Notes: generated from the letters alone by a model not told the origin. A DNA stretch of 64,000 nucleotides from Macrolepiota albuminosa (GCA_027475525.1 JAMWFC010000032.1:124001-188000), one strand, 5' to 3'. Counted from the first letter of the stretch, positions 42,201 to 53,737 are shown. Program-made: numbers and translations.

Positions 42201-42584
42201 GACTCTATGCTCGACGTAGAACAGCAAGTAAATGAACAGATTTGTGTTATTCATCCAGCTGAGGTTAAGGACGATCGTTGCATGAAAATTGGTGATGCTG
42301 CCTGGGGTGAGAGCTTGGATGAGGGTCGAGACAAGGATGGCAAAGCCAGTGATGAGAATTGTCATGGATTGTGTCTCAAAGCTCTCGAGCTTGGTGTGTG
42401 ATATCCTTCCGCTTTTGAGGGCTAAAAGCGCAGGAGCAAAACTAAGTAGGTTCTGGGCATATATGGCAGCCCTCACGCCGATTCCAGATATATCCGGATT
42501 GGCAGGAAAACATGAGTCAGTCATGGTAAGCGTAGACGGTGGGCTTGCAGGTAGTGGTGAAAGTACAACAGCAGAAGCTTTCAC
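39255..42584 (-). CDS. Multi-pass membrane protein with tandem-exon ankyrin domain
   Basis: Exon 1 (41483-42584) encodes about 367 residues with some seven hydrophobic segments (for example [19 protein letters not shown] and [17 protein letters not shown]) and the start of an ankyrin domain ([20 protein letters not shown]). Fourteen small exons follow leftwards, all phase 1: 41347-41433, 41199-41294, 41048-41146, 40900-40998, 40748-40846, 40596-40694, 40444-40542, 40280-40390, 40116-40226, 39952-40062, 39788-39898, 39636-39734, 39407-39505 and 39255-39353. Each encodes one ankyrin repeat ([26 protein letters not shown]), usually 99 bp. The four exons from 39788 to 40390 are 111 bp because of an ADVN duplication. 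Introns are about 50 bp, GTAAG...TTCAG. The 3' end is unclear: a further relic at 39115-39230 lacks a splice acceptor. Such proteins are probably membrane scaffolds or sensors; the role is not known. Confidence 0.85.
39469..39622. repeat. 77-bp tandem duplication in the ankyrin array
   Basis: Part of exon 39407-39505 and the adjacent intron repeat at 39469 and 39546. The period is half that of the true exon-intron unit (~150 bp), which marks it as part of the 77-bp artefact series. Confidence 0.8.
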
Positions 42585-43548
42585 AGCCTTGTGGCATTGC
42601 GTATTACAAATCTTAGAAGCGGCCTTGTTTGCTGCATAGCCTCAAACATGTGAATGCATCATTTATTGTCTCGTGGCGCCTATTTGCGATCATTGGCTTG
42701 AGAACTGGCGGAAAACAAAGAACAAACGACAGCCCTTGTTGAGCCACCCTCGAACCAGGATGACTTTGTCCATCGACGGTCTGTGATTACGAAAATGGTT
42801 CTCTGGATATTGTATTGTCACAGGCATCCATTGGACAGGACAAGCAGCCCTGTGAAGAAGTTCCCATTTTTCTTTAAGACCAAAGGCGCCCAGTCGCACG
42901 TCACACATCTGTTTGATCTATTTAGACATTCACCACATCACGTACGCCTGTCGAGACGGCGGGTTCAACTTCCCATGGACAGACCACTCTAAATTATTTT
43001 TTGCCCAAAGTTAAAGTCTACAGGAGTAGAAGTCGTCATACCTGGTACCCCATCCATCGTTTACCGCTTGTTATACATGGGAAACTTAAACCCAGTACTC
43101 AGTATCAGTCATCTACAGCACCTTTCCGTTTCTGAAGTCCGAGACCTACGCAGACCAGCAGCTATAGTCTAAACCAAACCTATTGGCAACGTAACCGCAT
43201 ATCATATAACAAAACCACCAACATTTGATATAAGATGGGATAGGATGGACGATGACAACGGCGAATAACGTACAATACATCACATCTCCCTCTGGCGGCA
43301 CTCACTTCAAATCCCCCTCCCTCAAACGCCGGTTCGAATCTGACCCTGAACTAGAATTATAAGCGCCCTCGTCCGCTTCGAGGCCATCCCAGGCAGTCAG
43401 ATACAATGACCTCGTCAACTGCTCTTGCACTGGTCCATGCCCATACCCGTGCTCGTCTCCAAGTTCAAACTCCCGCTCCACCTCCCGTGTCCCCGCCCTA
43501 GCTCCCAATCTCTGCCCAACCCCAACCCAACCCACGACGGCTCTGGCT

Positions 43549-44286
43549 ATGGGTCTGATACACGCCCCGCCTACGAATTCACCCATCGTTGAGATTACAA
43601 TAGTGATAACTGCACCATCTGTCAGGACATCCGCAACCCCTTTCGCAAGCATCGAGCATCTCTGCAACTCCTCTTCCTACCTCTGCAGCCAATATGAATC
43701 GGCAGACGGGTTCCGCAGCGCATCCCGAATCCGGGCGCAAGTTCAGCCTCCTTATCTCATACCCGTATTTGTGGTTCTCGGCATCTTATGGGGAACTCTC
43801 GCTGCGTGGTTAATATACAAGTGGCTCATGAGGCGACGCAATGCTCAAGACAACGTCTTCGTATGCGGCCCTCGTTACGTTCCGGCCACGAGTGACCTTG
43901 AGGGCCGAAAGTCGCCGCAACAGTACGAAATGCACGTCGTTGCCTTCAGCAGCCCTGATCGCAAGGAGGCCGGGAAGGAGTCTGAGATGCACGAGGAGGA
44001 AGATCCATTCCTTCTTCCACCGTCTCCGACGGCCCAAAGAGCTGGGAGGATGAAATCGGCGCAATACACGATGACCGCGTATTTGGATGCGACTTATGTG
44101 CTAGAGACGGATGACGAAGGCAGCAGGGACGACGTTCCTTTTGAGAGATTGAGACATAAGAGCCTTAAATGCGGCATTATGGCGAAGGTGAAGGAGGGAA
44201 ACCGTATTGATACTCTGAGGCCGTCAGGTACTGTGCGAAACACGGGCACGGGGGTTGGGAAGAAGAAGGCTTCACGAAGGGTTTAG
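43549..44286 (+). CDS. Single-pass membrane protein, function unknown
   Basis: The 245-residue frame has one clear membrane segment (YLIPVFVVLGILWGTLAAWLIYKW, about residues 68-92) followed at once by MRRR, as a stop-transfer anchor. The cytoplasmic part is hydrophilic with an acidic stretch (KESEMHEEEDPFLLPPSP) and a basic end (KKKASRRV). The luminal part has SxSSYLC..Q with two Cys. It resembles fungal single-pass proteins of unknown function. The true start may lie in an upstream exon, since the first 60 residues are low-complexity and no signal peptide is evident. The opposite-strand frame at 43302-43667 looks like a shadow. Confidence 0.6.
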   Translation: MGLIHAPPTNSPIVEITIVITAPSVRTSATPFASIEHLCNSSSYLCSQYESADGFRSASRIRAQVQPPYLIPVFVVLGILWGTLAAWLIYKWLMRRRNAQDNVFVCGPRYVPATSDLEGRKSPQQYEMHVVAFSSPDRKEAGKESEMHEEEDPFLLPPSPTAQRAGRMKSAQYTMTAYLDATYVLETDDEGSRDDVPFERLRHKSLKCGIMAKVKEGNRIDTLRPSGTVRNTGTGVGKKKASRRV

Positions 44287-46440
44287 TGACATAGAAGAAC
44301 GGGCTCGGACTATCTCATCAGTGATATTGACCAGATGCTCATGGTACCTCCAGCAGTAGACCCCCGAACCTTCGTGCCGATTCTGTGGTTACTATGCCTA
44401 GTGATGCGAAATGTGAGTTTTAATTTATTTTTAAGCTGCTCAAGCGAAATTGAACAGGACTTATATTAAATATAAAAACTCCAGTTCACTAGGTTCTGGG
44501 GGTTTGTGTTACACGCGCGCACACGTTGTGAATAGGTTATAATTTTTAATTGATTTATTTGAATGAAAACTTAAGTTCACACTCAAAAATGGGTCAAAAT
44601 AGCATTATTACTGAGCCCGAAGCTAATCGATATGCGTAAGGCCTAAGATGTCCCCTCTGGGGACTCTGAGCCGTGGCAAGGTGATTGCCTGCCAGGCCTC
44701 CCCAAAATCCTACTCCTTTTATACTCCTTCCCTCTATGCATGGACCAACATTGTATCTCACGTGTTTCTACACCGGTTCGTGGGATTGCCATGCCCAGCC
44801 AGTTGGTTATAGCATTACCGAGCCTGGGCACTTGTTTAATTGTTTTTCCGAGCCTTGATGCATGTGGTCCCTCTCTTTTTCCGGCTAAACTCTCCTCCAT
44901 GGTTCTGGTTACTCCCTGCTTTCTCCTCTCATCAGCTTCCTGGAGCTCCTGGTGTCATTTGGTGGTGTAGCAGAGCACATTTCCTGCCTGCAGACATGTT
45001 CAAGTGAGTTCTTTTAATTGGGAGGGAGCTTGGAGCTGGCACTGATGGTGATGTCAGCAAGATCTCAGAGTTTGTTCTGAGATCTCAGGCCGAACACTGC
45101 CACTCAGTGGCTATTTTCTGTTGATCGGTTTTGAATTGCTTGGTTGCATGCACTGTAACCATGGTTTTTGAGTCGTCTTTATATACTGTTGGGTTTCTCG
45201 AGGTAAGGCTCCCAGCATCTACAGTTTTCGATGCAATGCTTACGGTTTTCAGCATTGGTTTTTATTAAATGGGTATTTTTGGGAGCCTTTGATACATGTC
45301 TGTCTGCCTCTATTGGAGGCAGGCATATTACTAGGGCTTTCATACCTCCCTTCATGATGCCCACCAATGCTAAGATGCCCAACACTTCAAGGAAGCTGCG
45401 CTCCCCAAAACAGCCACAGCTACCTATCCCTCTTTAAGGAGATGGGAGTATCAACTCATCTTGATCTGATATGTATCACGTCAGAACAGCTAAGGCCTCT
45501 CATAAGAAACAGAAGAGGTCCCCAATGAGTACGAAGAGTTCCTCATTGTCGTTGACAACATACACACACAATCATGATGGGAGGGCTGTGCAGGTGAAGG
45601 GATATCGTCTATGGTCTTGTGCATATTTGCTTGGTAAATACCATATCGACACTTAGTGCTGCGATATTAGAATTTTGTTGTATAGAAGGGGTGTAGTGAA
45701 TTGGCATATAATGATTCTCATAGACTTCTAGCATCAAATCTCATATTTTCCTAACCTAAACTGCCAATTGATTCATCATGGATACAAATCCATCCACCCT
45801 TCCATGTTCAAAGGTCCTGCAAAACTGATGAGATTTACAGCCACCTTAGAATGTGCTAAAGCAAATCTGAGGAAAGCTTAACCATCTTATAATTTGCCAA
45901 GTTTAAGGCTGAAACTGACACCACAATTACAGATGGCTTCCTTGATGCCCACACCATTCTGGCAATCACCAATTTCTACTTGCTTGTATGGGCCATTGCT
46001 AGCATGGCATGACCAAGATCTACACTTGATCAAAAGGTATGGGCCTGTGGCACACAGCAAGACTGAGGTCTACAGCATAGGGTGTTGAATACGTGACATG
46101 GCAGTGTCATAATATTCAATGTCCAATTTGTATATATCAGTATCTGTAAACATAACACATAAAAAAAAAACAAACAACAAAAATGCATAAATGCATCAAA
46201 AAATAGGTAGAAAACTGAAAATCAAAGCCTTCATTTGTCAACATTGTTCCTGTATGTGTAGAATGTGTTGCCGTCAACACAACCACTGTACAAGAATAAG
46301 TACATCCCTGTACAATGAGGTTTTGTATTCGTAGCCTGTAAAGGGGTGTTATTTGACAAATTATGCCGAAAACTAGCAGCAAACTTGTTCCTTGTTACAA
46401 TTCAGTTCCTTGACCCTCCCTATAACTCCTTTGATGTGCC
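44287..46440. other. Intergenic, no gene recognised
   Basis: Only short unsupported open segments. No strong repeat structure was noticed. Confidence 0.5.
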
Positions 46441-46445
46441 CAAAT

Positions 46446-46900
46446 TGTCAGGGGACTCCTCATTCCTTTCTTCTTTCACTCTTTATTTCTTCACTCTCCT
46501 TTCATTCACTTTCTTATTTCTTCTATCATTCTCTCATTTTGCTGTTACTACTTTTTCAACACTATCTGTTAGTACTATTCTCAACCTTTGAGGTGCTCTG
46601 GTTCTTTAGCTATCACTCAGACAAGTGTGGGCCCTTCAGCACCGCTCCAGGCTGCTTAGATAAGCCGGAGTTTGCCTTTCTGACTTCTAAAGTCCGGAGT
46701 TTTCCTCCCTTGTTTGCACACTTGTTTGGTTAGTCAATTTTCGAGTTTTTAAGGTTTTGTTGTACTGTACAGTTGTTTCCCATGCTTCAGAGGCCCCAGA
46801 AGCATCCAACCTGGCATAGGGAATCCCCAGACTTGTTCTCTTTGGATCTCCCTCTGCCAGCTGTGTGACTGAGCCACAGCCTCGAGAGGTCGCCCTTACA
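46446..46900 (+). mobile_element. Solo LTR, second copy, target duplication CAAAT
   Basis: 455 bp beginning TGTCAGGGGA and ending CGCCCTTACA, flanked by CAAAT at 46441-46445 and 46901-46905. It is about 95% alike to 15986-16505 apart from a ~65-bp block missing here. Different target duplications show the two are independent insertions. Confidence 0.92.
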
Positions 46901-47263
46901 CAAATGCTCAAATAACATATGTGTGCACAGATCTGGGCATCTGTGAGAGTCTAACAGAGCCAAAAAAAGGTGCAAATATACATATTTGATGCTCTGAACT
47001 ACACCAGTTCTTCTGCTTTTATTTTTTCCAATTTTATATGATGAATCACCATCAATAGTTCAGGAAACCGTGTGGGATGATTGTTTGGAAGTCGATAAGC
47101 AAATCATGGATATTACGGGGTGGGAATGAACATTCAAAGCAGCGTTGAGGTTGAGCAATGTCCAGGATGCCATGACACATTGAATACATGTGTGACAGTC
47201 ACATATATGCATCAATGTTGCTCCCATTGGCTTTAAACAGTCTACATTACCTTCCACGTCGTT

Positions 47264-47536
47264 TTGGGATATCCCATCCACATCATAACGGACCACAAGG
47301 CCCTTGAGTTCTTCAAAACTCAGGTGAACTTGTCGCCGTGTCAGCAACGGTGGATAGACTACATGTCGAGATACCAGTTCGACATCACCTATGTTAAAGG
47401 TGAACTCAACAAAGTGGCAGACTGCTTGTTGCACTACTTTGAGAGTGATGTAGTTGGAGAGGCTCACGAGCCTCATGAGTATGTGCAGGCAGACTGCCGC
47501 ATAGACCCTGATGGAGAGGATTTACCTCTCCACTGA
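47264..47536 (+). pseudogene. RNase H C-terminal part (family B copy 2)
   Basis: IHIITDHKALEFFKTQ and QRWIDYMSRYQFDITYVKGELNKVADCL are the conserved end of Ty3/gypsy RNase H and its tether. The frame runs on past an in-frame TGA into 47585-48208. Confidence 0.88.
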
Positions 47537-47584
47537 TACCAGGAGCTCAGGGAGCAGCGTGAAGAGCGGGATGTAGCCACCCAG

Positions 47585-48208
47585 TTGCTCAAGGAGCATG
47601 AAGCCATGGACCCAGCGTCCACTGGGGAGCACGAGCGCCCCGATATACCCGTCACGCTTGCGGAGATGCTCGAAGGCAAATTGCCTTCATCCCAGCCCCC
47701 TAGCCTGGTCAACGACGACTTCCAGAAGGAAGTGGTGCAGGACTATGGCGATGATTCTCTCTTCGCCGAGATACTTGCCAATCCTGACGACCATCCTCGG
47801 TTCAGGCATGAGCCTGGTGGACTGATCACGACGGAGAACCGTCAAGGGGTGGCAGTGGTATGCCTCCCCTGTACGCGAACCATTATTACGCGGATCTTGG
47901 ACCAGGCCCATGCACTGGTGGGGCACTTTGGTGCTGCCCGGACGTTGGGCTACATCCGAAGATGGTATTGGTGGCCACGTATGGCCCAGGAAGTGACTAA
48001 GTTTTGCGCCTCATGCGCAGTGTGTCAGAGGGCAAAGTTGCCCCCTGGATCCCCTCCTGGGAAGCTACACCAGCTACCTGTGCCGGTGAAACCTTGGGAT
48101 TTGATTGGAATGGACTTCGTAGGTCCCTTTCCCGAGTCCAGAGGGTTCAATTACCTCTGGGTGGTCATATGCCGCATGACGAGCATGGTGCACCTCATAC
48201 CGGTGTGA
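47585..48208 (+). pseudogene. Integrase zinc domain and first part of the core (family B copy 2)
   Basis: The H2C2 motif is HALVGHFGAARTL...CASCAVCQRAK. The first catalytic Asp lies in LIGMDFVGPFPES. The segment ends at TGA after MVHLIPV, and the same frame continues at 48212. Confidence 0.9.
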
Positions 48209-48211
48209 ACT

Positions 48212-49201
48212 ATGCTGACGGCTAAGGAGCTGTCATGGATCTACCTGAGGGAGATCGTTAGGCTGCATGGGCTGCCTAGCACCATTGTGAGCGACCGTGA
48301 CTCGAAGTTCACGTCTCAATGGTGGAGAGAACTCCACAAACTGCTAGGAGCGCGACTCCTCATGTCGACGTCCTTCCATCCTCAAACGGATGGGCAGACA
48401 GAGCGGGCTAACCGCAATATAGGTCAGATCCTGAGGGCAGTTGTTCGCCCTGACCAACGGGACTGGGTGGACTGGTGTCCACTCACTGAGCTCGCGATTA
48501 ACGTGAGTATCTCAGATACCACAGGGTATGCGCCCTTTGAACTCAACGAAGGGTACTTGCCCTCCATGCTGCATGAAGTTCGTGCTGATATGGTGGCTCA
48601 CCGCAGAGTTGTCGAGTTTGCCAGGCAGGCCCTGGAGAACATTGCGGCGGCGCATGACGCCATCATAGAGGCGCGAGTCTTTCAGGCAAAAAATGCCAAT
48701 CACCGTAGGCGAGCAGAACCGCCAATAGCAGTAGGAGCGTTGGTGTACCTATCAACGCGTAATCTGAGGCTCCCAAAGGGATGGGCGAGTAAACTCTGCC
48801 CGAAATGGGTAGGCCCATACCGCGTTCTAGATGCAGAGCCAAGTACCTCCAACTACATGTTGGAGCTGCCTCTGGCATTACAGGAACGATGCATCGTTCC
48901 TAAGTTTCATGTGTCGCTGTTGCGACCTTACAGCGTGTCTGACGATGTGCTATTCCCTAACAGGGCAACCCCAGGCCCCTATGATTTTGGGGCTCGAGAT
49001 GATGACAAATGGTTCGTCGAGTGTATCATTGGGCACCGGTGGACTGAGCGTAACACGCTCGAGTTTGAAGTACGCTGGTCCCTTGGGGACACAACATGGG
49101 AGCCACACTCCCATTGCTCCAAGTTGGCAGCACTTGACCGTTATTTGGAGTTGAAGGGCGTTAAGCGCCCACATCAATTAAGTAAGCGTGCCGGCGCTTA
49201 A
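48212..49201 (+). pseudogene. Integrase core, GPY/F and chromodomain (family B copy 2)
   Basis: The second Asp is in IVSDRDSKF and the Glu in QTDGQTERANR, 36 positions apart as in DD35E enzymes. CPKWVGPYRVLDAEP is the GPY/F module, followed by VPKFHVSLLRPY. The chromodomain (WFVECIIGHRW, LEFEVRWSLGDTTWEPH) ends the protein at TAA 49199-49201. Confidence 0.92.
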
Positions 49202-49304
49202 TTTGATCAGCAGTGCTGATCGCAGCTTGGCTGAGTTGGTCAGCAGCTGTGGCTGAAACACGTCTTAAAAGGCGAAATTTCTTTTTTGCCTTTTTCCCTC
49301 AACC

Positions 49305-49334
49305 ATGGACAACATGCCCGTGGATCAGTCTGAG

Positions 49335-49369
<35 letters not shown>

Positions 49370-49799
49370 CCTTGAGTTTGCGCCGTTGGTCTTACCGTCA
49401 GCTGAAGGGGGGGGGCAGATGGCTCCCCCGCTGACCCAAAATGCGCCCCAGTGGGGACAATCGCAACCAGCTGTGGGCTTTCCACAGCAGCAGCAACCAC
49501 CAGCGGCAGGCTACCTGCTGCAGCAGCCGGTGATCAGTGGCTATCTGCCACTTCAAACCATGCAGAGCAACTTCATGCCCCAGAACGCACCTGTGGGTGG
49601 CTATCAGCCCCAACAACCAGTACCGGGCGCTTATGCGCCACATCACACCAAGGGCCAATCCCAACAACAGGCCTACGGGGGGCTAGTCAGCCCCCAAGCA
49701 GTGCCAGGATGGGGGCAGTTTGCCCCCGCTATGGCGAGAGGGGCTATGGGCGCACATCCTTTGCCCCAGTTTACCGCCCTGGCGCACTACCCTGCGTAA
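49305..49799 (+). pseudogene. Family B accessory protein, Gln-rich N-terminal segment (copy 2)
   Basis: Begins MDNMPVDQSE followed by a polyglutamine run (49336-49368) and a Gln/Pro/Gly/Met-rich region. It starts 103 bp after the pol stop. The frame ends at 49799, but a neighbouring frame continues (PAWMGAWGAMPQYSDSH, to 50005) and leads into the next segment, so a 1-base shift lies near 49795. Copy 1 has a comparable segment at 9474-10073. Confidence 0.65.
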
Positions 49800-49902
49800 T
49801 GATGCCGTACCCCCCGGCGTGGATGGGGGCTTGGGGCGCAATGCCCCAGTACAGTGACTCGCATGAGTCGCAAGCCAAGGGAGGCCGGTCGATTTCCCTG
49901 TT

Positions 49903-50056
49903 GACCACAGCACCAATTGACAATCTAGAGGGACGCAAAGCATCCCTTGTGCAGGCCACCATGGCCATTGAGAGCACAGGACCACAGCACCAATTGACAA
50001 TCTAGAGGGACGCAAAGCATCCCTTGTGCAGGCCACCATGGCCATTGAGAGCACAG
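49903..50056. repeat. 77-bp direct tandem duplication
   Basis: Copies begin at 49903 and 49980 within the accessory region. With one copy ignored, the frame at 49451-50005 joins that at 50026-50730. Confidence 0.85.
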
Positions 50057-51315
50057 AAACTCTCAGTCCAGGATGGAGCATCAGTTCATCGGCTGATGCA
50101 CCGACGGAGAGCTTGGCCAAGCTCTCCTTGCTACAGTGGCTGGAAATGCCGCACCAATCCGAGCCCAGCTCAGAAGAAGAGTCGCGTCCTCGACGCGACA
50201 AAGGAAAGGCACGGGCTGTCGAGCCCAGTCACAACCAGGACTTAGTCCTGGCTACTCTTCTCCAATGTCTGGGAGATAACGGGTACGATGTACCCGCAGA
50301 GTCATCATTCCTCTGCAATGCGGAGGCAGTCGTCCTCATCTGCCGGATGATGGACGACATGGATCATATGCATGCCCAGCGCAAAACTGATCTCCTTGCC
50401 CTATTGGCCGCTTGTAAGCGGCAGACTACACCCCCGAGTTGGGACACCGACTCCAGCAAAAGGGCGCGTCGGCAAGAAGTGGAGGACACGCCCTCCCGCT
50501 TGATTAAGTCGAGCGTTGCTGCCCCCGGCCGGGAGGCCGGCCTAGAACGGGACATCCTTCCCTATGAAGATGTCCCTGCTCCAGCCGCCCCCCAGCTTAT
50601 CCAGCGCCTCGCCAGTGGCACGTCTGAGGTCGTGTCTTCGCGACCAGTATCCGTGGTGTCCACCACGTACTCTGGGGAGCAGAGTTCCAGGGGCGTGAGC
50701 ACACGCCCCACTGAGGCCAAGGCCTCATAACCCCGAAAGGATTGTCGGGGTAAGCAACCGGAAGGGCATGCATACGTCAACATGCACTTCCCCGAAGATG
50801 CCCCGAAAGGGGCCCCAGGGGCTAACATCCCCTTTTTACCCGCCATATTGGTAGAGGGCCCGCCAGCCCGACTCCTGCAGTGTGTGTGGGCAATGGACCC
50901 ACGGTCTGAGAAGTCGGAGCCCAAGAGGCTGCCATCCCCGCCTTCCGACAACAATTGGTATGAGGAGCCTGAAGAGGCTCGTATGGAATCCCCTGTGCTG
51001 CACGAGACGGCGGCACAACGTATGGTGCGTGAACAGTGCAACAGCAATTGACAAGCCAAGATGGAACGTTGGGCGCAGGATAGCGCCAAGCGAGGAGCTG
51101 CCCTTCTCGAGGACCAAACCGGGTGCATCCCTGATGCACTCGGTGTTGTGATCTATTGTGATCACACTATTGAGTGCCAGAACTCATTCTTTGGCACGGG
51201 GTTAGCTCCCCAATTCTATTGGTCGCCAGTGACCAATACCATCTTCGTTGGGCAAGAAGCCCGCGCAGCCAGGTCCTTCGAGACCGATAAAGAGGGCAAC
51301 GCCCCACAACAGTAA
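50026..51315 (+). pseudogene. Family B accessory protein, central segments (copy 2)
   Basis: Three open stretches (50026-50730, 50782-51051, 51061-51315) share one frame and are separated only by TAA (50728) and TGA (51049). They contain a helical region (ICRMMDDMDHMHAQRKTDLL), a basic motif (SKRARRQEVED), acidic Ser/Pro-rich linkers and a conserved block GCIPDALGVV..NSFFGTGLAPQFYWSPVTNTIFVG. The last block aligns with copy 1 at 8377-8721. No known domain recognised. Confidence 0.65.
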
Positions 51316-51418
51316 GGTGTACCAAGTGGCACCTCGCGGGTTTCCCCGCAGTCCTTGAGAAGTCCGCAGACTTCATGCACTGGTTAACAACTAGTTTACG
51401 CCGATTTATCAGTGTCAG

Positions 51419-52624
51419 TTGGGCTACCTCTTGCTCAACAAATTCAAGCGGGTGGTGCTCAACTGCCACCCTACGGCCCGAGACAGAGCTATGTCTCATT
51501 TACTCGACGAGGTCGAGTATAGGACTATCGCGGTACCCTTCGCGAGTCCAGAGGAGCGGGAGAACGTCCCACGAATGATTGTGCCGTCGCGGCTCTATCG
51601 CCGCAAAGAGGGAGGGAAAATTGCCTTCGTTGGCCTTACCCCCCCTGATCCAAAGCAACCATTTGCTTTGGACTACCTGGGCTCATACGCCCTCCTCTAT
51701 GGACGTCCTGGGACGTCCAACGTATGGACCGGTCTGGCCATGGACCAAGCCATGCGCATTCATTGGCGCAGCCTCTTTGGGTTTGTGCTTGTACGCACCC
51801 TCAGCGCCAGCCGCGCCTCCAAGTCCACGGTACACAAGTACCTGGCCTATGTCTTTGCAAGGCCAGGCCTCTACAAAGAGGCCGTGGCTGAGTACAAGGC
51901 AGCCATGGGGCAAGTCTTTGTGCCCCTCCACGCCGACGACCCTAACTTCGAGGCTCGGGCTGTGGACATCCTGGAAGCATCAGCTTCCATGTTCACCACT
52001 TCAGACACGTTACACGTCCTTCTTCATAATCAAATCCCAGTCAGCTGGGCTGACCATGCATATACTTATGGGGTCACCTACTTGGCCCATTTATTCTTCA
52101 GCGACAGCCGGCTCTACAACAAGGCGGCTGCTATCGACAACGAGAGGCTACAACGCCTCGACCATTACAGTACACCCCAGTCCATCGCTCAGTGGGATGG
52201 GTGGCGCAAGGCCACCATTGGCGATCGCCAACGCCTGATGCTCCAGCAGCAGGACAGTCGTCGTGCTTACAACAACACGCTCACCAAGGGGATGTACCTC
52301 CTCATTGGGCAAGACATTCATGCCCACGAAATCTGGACGCGCCAGTACCTGTCCGACACTGGGAATCTTCCTGATCCCCAACCATCTGTCCCGGGGTCAA
52401 CCATCGACCCCAATCTCACACTGTCCCCCCTCTGGGACTATGATGATTCCCTGCCAGTAGCAGGGCCTTCGGGCACTTCCTACGCACCCGCACCCGAGGA
52501 TGAACACATAGAGACATCACAATGGTATGTGTCATACGTTGTACGGGAGCCTGCTTTGTGCCGTACCATACGTGTCCAGCAGAGTCCGCTACACTGGAGC
52601 GGAGCAGTCCCCACAGTGCCGTAG
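51419..52624 (+). CDS. Family B accessory protein, C-terminal 400 residues (copy 2)
   Basis: The longest intact part of the accessory region. Its frame is open from about 51310 with two stops (TGA, TAG) before 51419. Landmarks are LLNKFKRVVLN, RPGTSNVWTGLAMDQAMRIHW and a helical middle (ASKSTVHKYLAYVFARPG, YKEAVAEYKAAM) that looks alpha-helical and might be repeat-like. It ends in a Pro-rich tail running into the 200-bp tail repeat. Copy 1 retains the first third. It is not envelope-like: no membrane segment or signal peptide is seen. Function unknown. Confidence 0.65.
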   Translation: MGYLLLNKFKRVVLNCHPTARDRAMSHLLDEVEYRTIAVPFASPEERENVPRMIVPSRLYRRKEGGKIAFVGLTPPDPKQPFALDYLGSYALLYGRPGTSNVWTGLAMDQAMRIHWRSLFGFVLVRTLSASRASKSTVHKYLAYVFARPGLYKEAVAEYKAAMGQVFVPLHADDPNFEARAVDILEASASMFTTSDTLHVLLHNQIPVSWADHAYTYGVTYLAHLFFSDSRLYNKAAAIDNERLQRLDHYSTPQSIAQWDGWRKATIGDRQRLMLQQQDSRRAYNNTLTKGMYLLIGQDIHAHEIWTRQYLSDTGNLPDPQPSVPGSTIDPNLTLSPLWDYDDSLPVAGPSGTSYAPAPEDEHIETSQWYVSYVVREPALCRTIRVQQSPLHWSGAVPTVP

Positions 52625-52699
52625 AATACAGAGCCGCGGATGTGTCACAATGTGCTGTATGACACGGTCCAGTGGATTGATAAAAGGCGGGCACACACA
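52502..52699 (+). repeat. ~200-bp tail repeat (second copy of 10584-10784)
   Basis: Same ordered sequence as 10584-10784, ending GATAAAAGGCGGGCACACACA. The accessory frame reads into it and stops at 52622. It may be the beginning of a family-B LTR. Confidence 0.6.
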
Positions 52700-53345
52700 T
52701 GCGCACGCAGGCCCGGCGGATGCCAGCGGACACTAGTGGACGTCAATGTGTGTCAGCGGCCGCCGGCGGGCATCAGCATACGAGTGAAAACCTCCTCCAT
52801 TGGCAGACTTCATGGCATGAATAAACCCTCCTCGAGGTTCCCCATTTCCCTCCCCGCAATAACTCGAGGCTGCGCGTCTACCCTTCCATCCTTTTCCCAC
52901 CCCCGACACCAGCGTACATCCATGAAAGGGCCCTGAAAATCTACGCAGGCCTACGCAAGCCACCAGCGGACATCCACGCAGACGTATGTCGACGGACTCA
53001 AACCTACGCGGGCCCTCCCAGGCCTGCGCAGGACACCAGCGGACATCCACAGAGGCCTACGCAGGTCCACGGAATCAGATAGATTCAAAGGTCAGATAAC
53101 ACAATGAACGGATGCCCACCTACGTTTCCGCAGGTTCCCGTATGGATTTTTTGAGGTGGAAGGGGGGTGGCATACCTCCCAAAAGAGTTTTCGTGGCCTG
53201 AAAGGGGCGTTGGCATCAGCAGCCATCAGCTGGCCATCAGCTGGCCATCAGCTGGCATCCGTCGGAGTTCGTCGGCAGCCATCGTGACCTGCTGGCATCC
53301 ATCGGCATCCGTCGGCATCCGCCGGATATCCACATGCGTCAACTT
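52700..53345. repeat. GC-rich minisatellite-like region
   Basis: Short irregular repeats of GGACATCCACGCAG / CACCAGCGGACATCCA / GCCTACGCAGG types (52700-53090). Further right lies GCCATCAGCTG(G) x4 and GGCATCCGTCGG-type repeats (53215-53335). Open frames across it are by-products. Confidence 0.7.
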
Positions 53346-53737
53346 GTCCATCTTATCCCGCTGCAGAAATTTCTGGAGTTTTCAATGGATCAAATTCATG
53401 ACGCTAGTGGACGTCAGCGGCCTGCTGCTATTATATAATGTGAACTATTGGGAGTCAAACCCACTTCTTGTGCACAATATGAAATATCAATTGATGAATA
53501 TTCCATTGTACCACAGGCGCTTGCTACAAGTCAGGACGGTGTTCATGTAGTGCACAAACGGACCCATACAGAATTTGAACGGATAGAGATTTTACTGCAA
53601 CTGGTGCATCTGTATTGAATTGACAATATTAGACTGATATTTATTTACACCATAGAAGTATACAGGAAAGAGGAAAACCATGGTTTGTAGCGGAATATTG
53701 GACTGATATTGATTTACACCATAGCATTATACATGAA

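Larger units (their letters stand above)
47240..52699 (+). mobile_element. Gypsy family B copy 2, 5' truncated, with accessory region
   Basis: The copy starts inside RNase H at about 47240 and runs through integrase and chromodomain (to 49201), then an accessory coding region (49305-52624) and a ~200-bp tail repeat (52502-52699). Protease and RT are missing. The pol frame is continuous apart from two in-frame TGA codons (47534, 48206). No LTR pair was found. Confidence 0.85.

Noticed and set aside
51419..52624. Envelope-like gene downstream of pol
   Set aside because: No signal peptide, transmembrane segment or fusion-peptide-like stretch is visible, so an env call is not supported.
52733..53050. 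Open frames in the GC-rich repeat region
   Set aside because: Repetitive translations (RRCPLVA-type) explained by the minisatellite.
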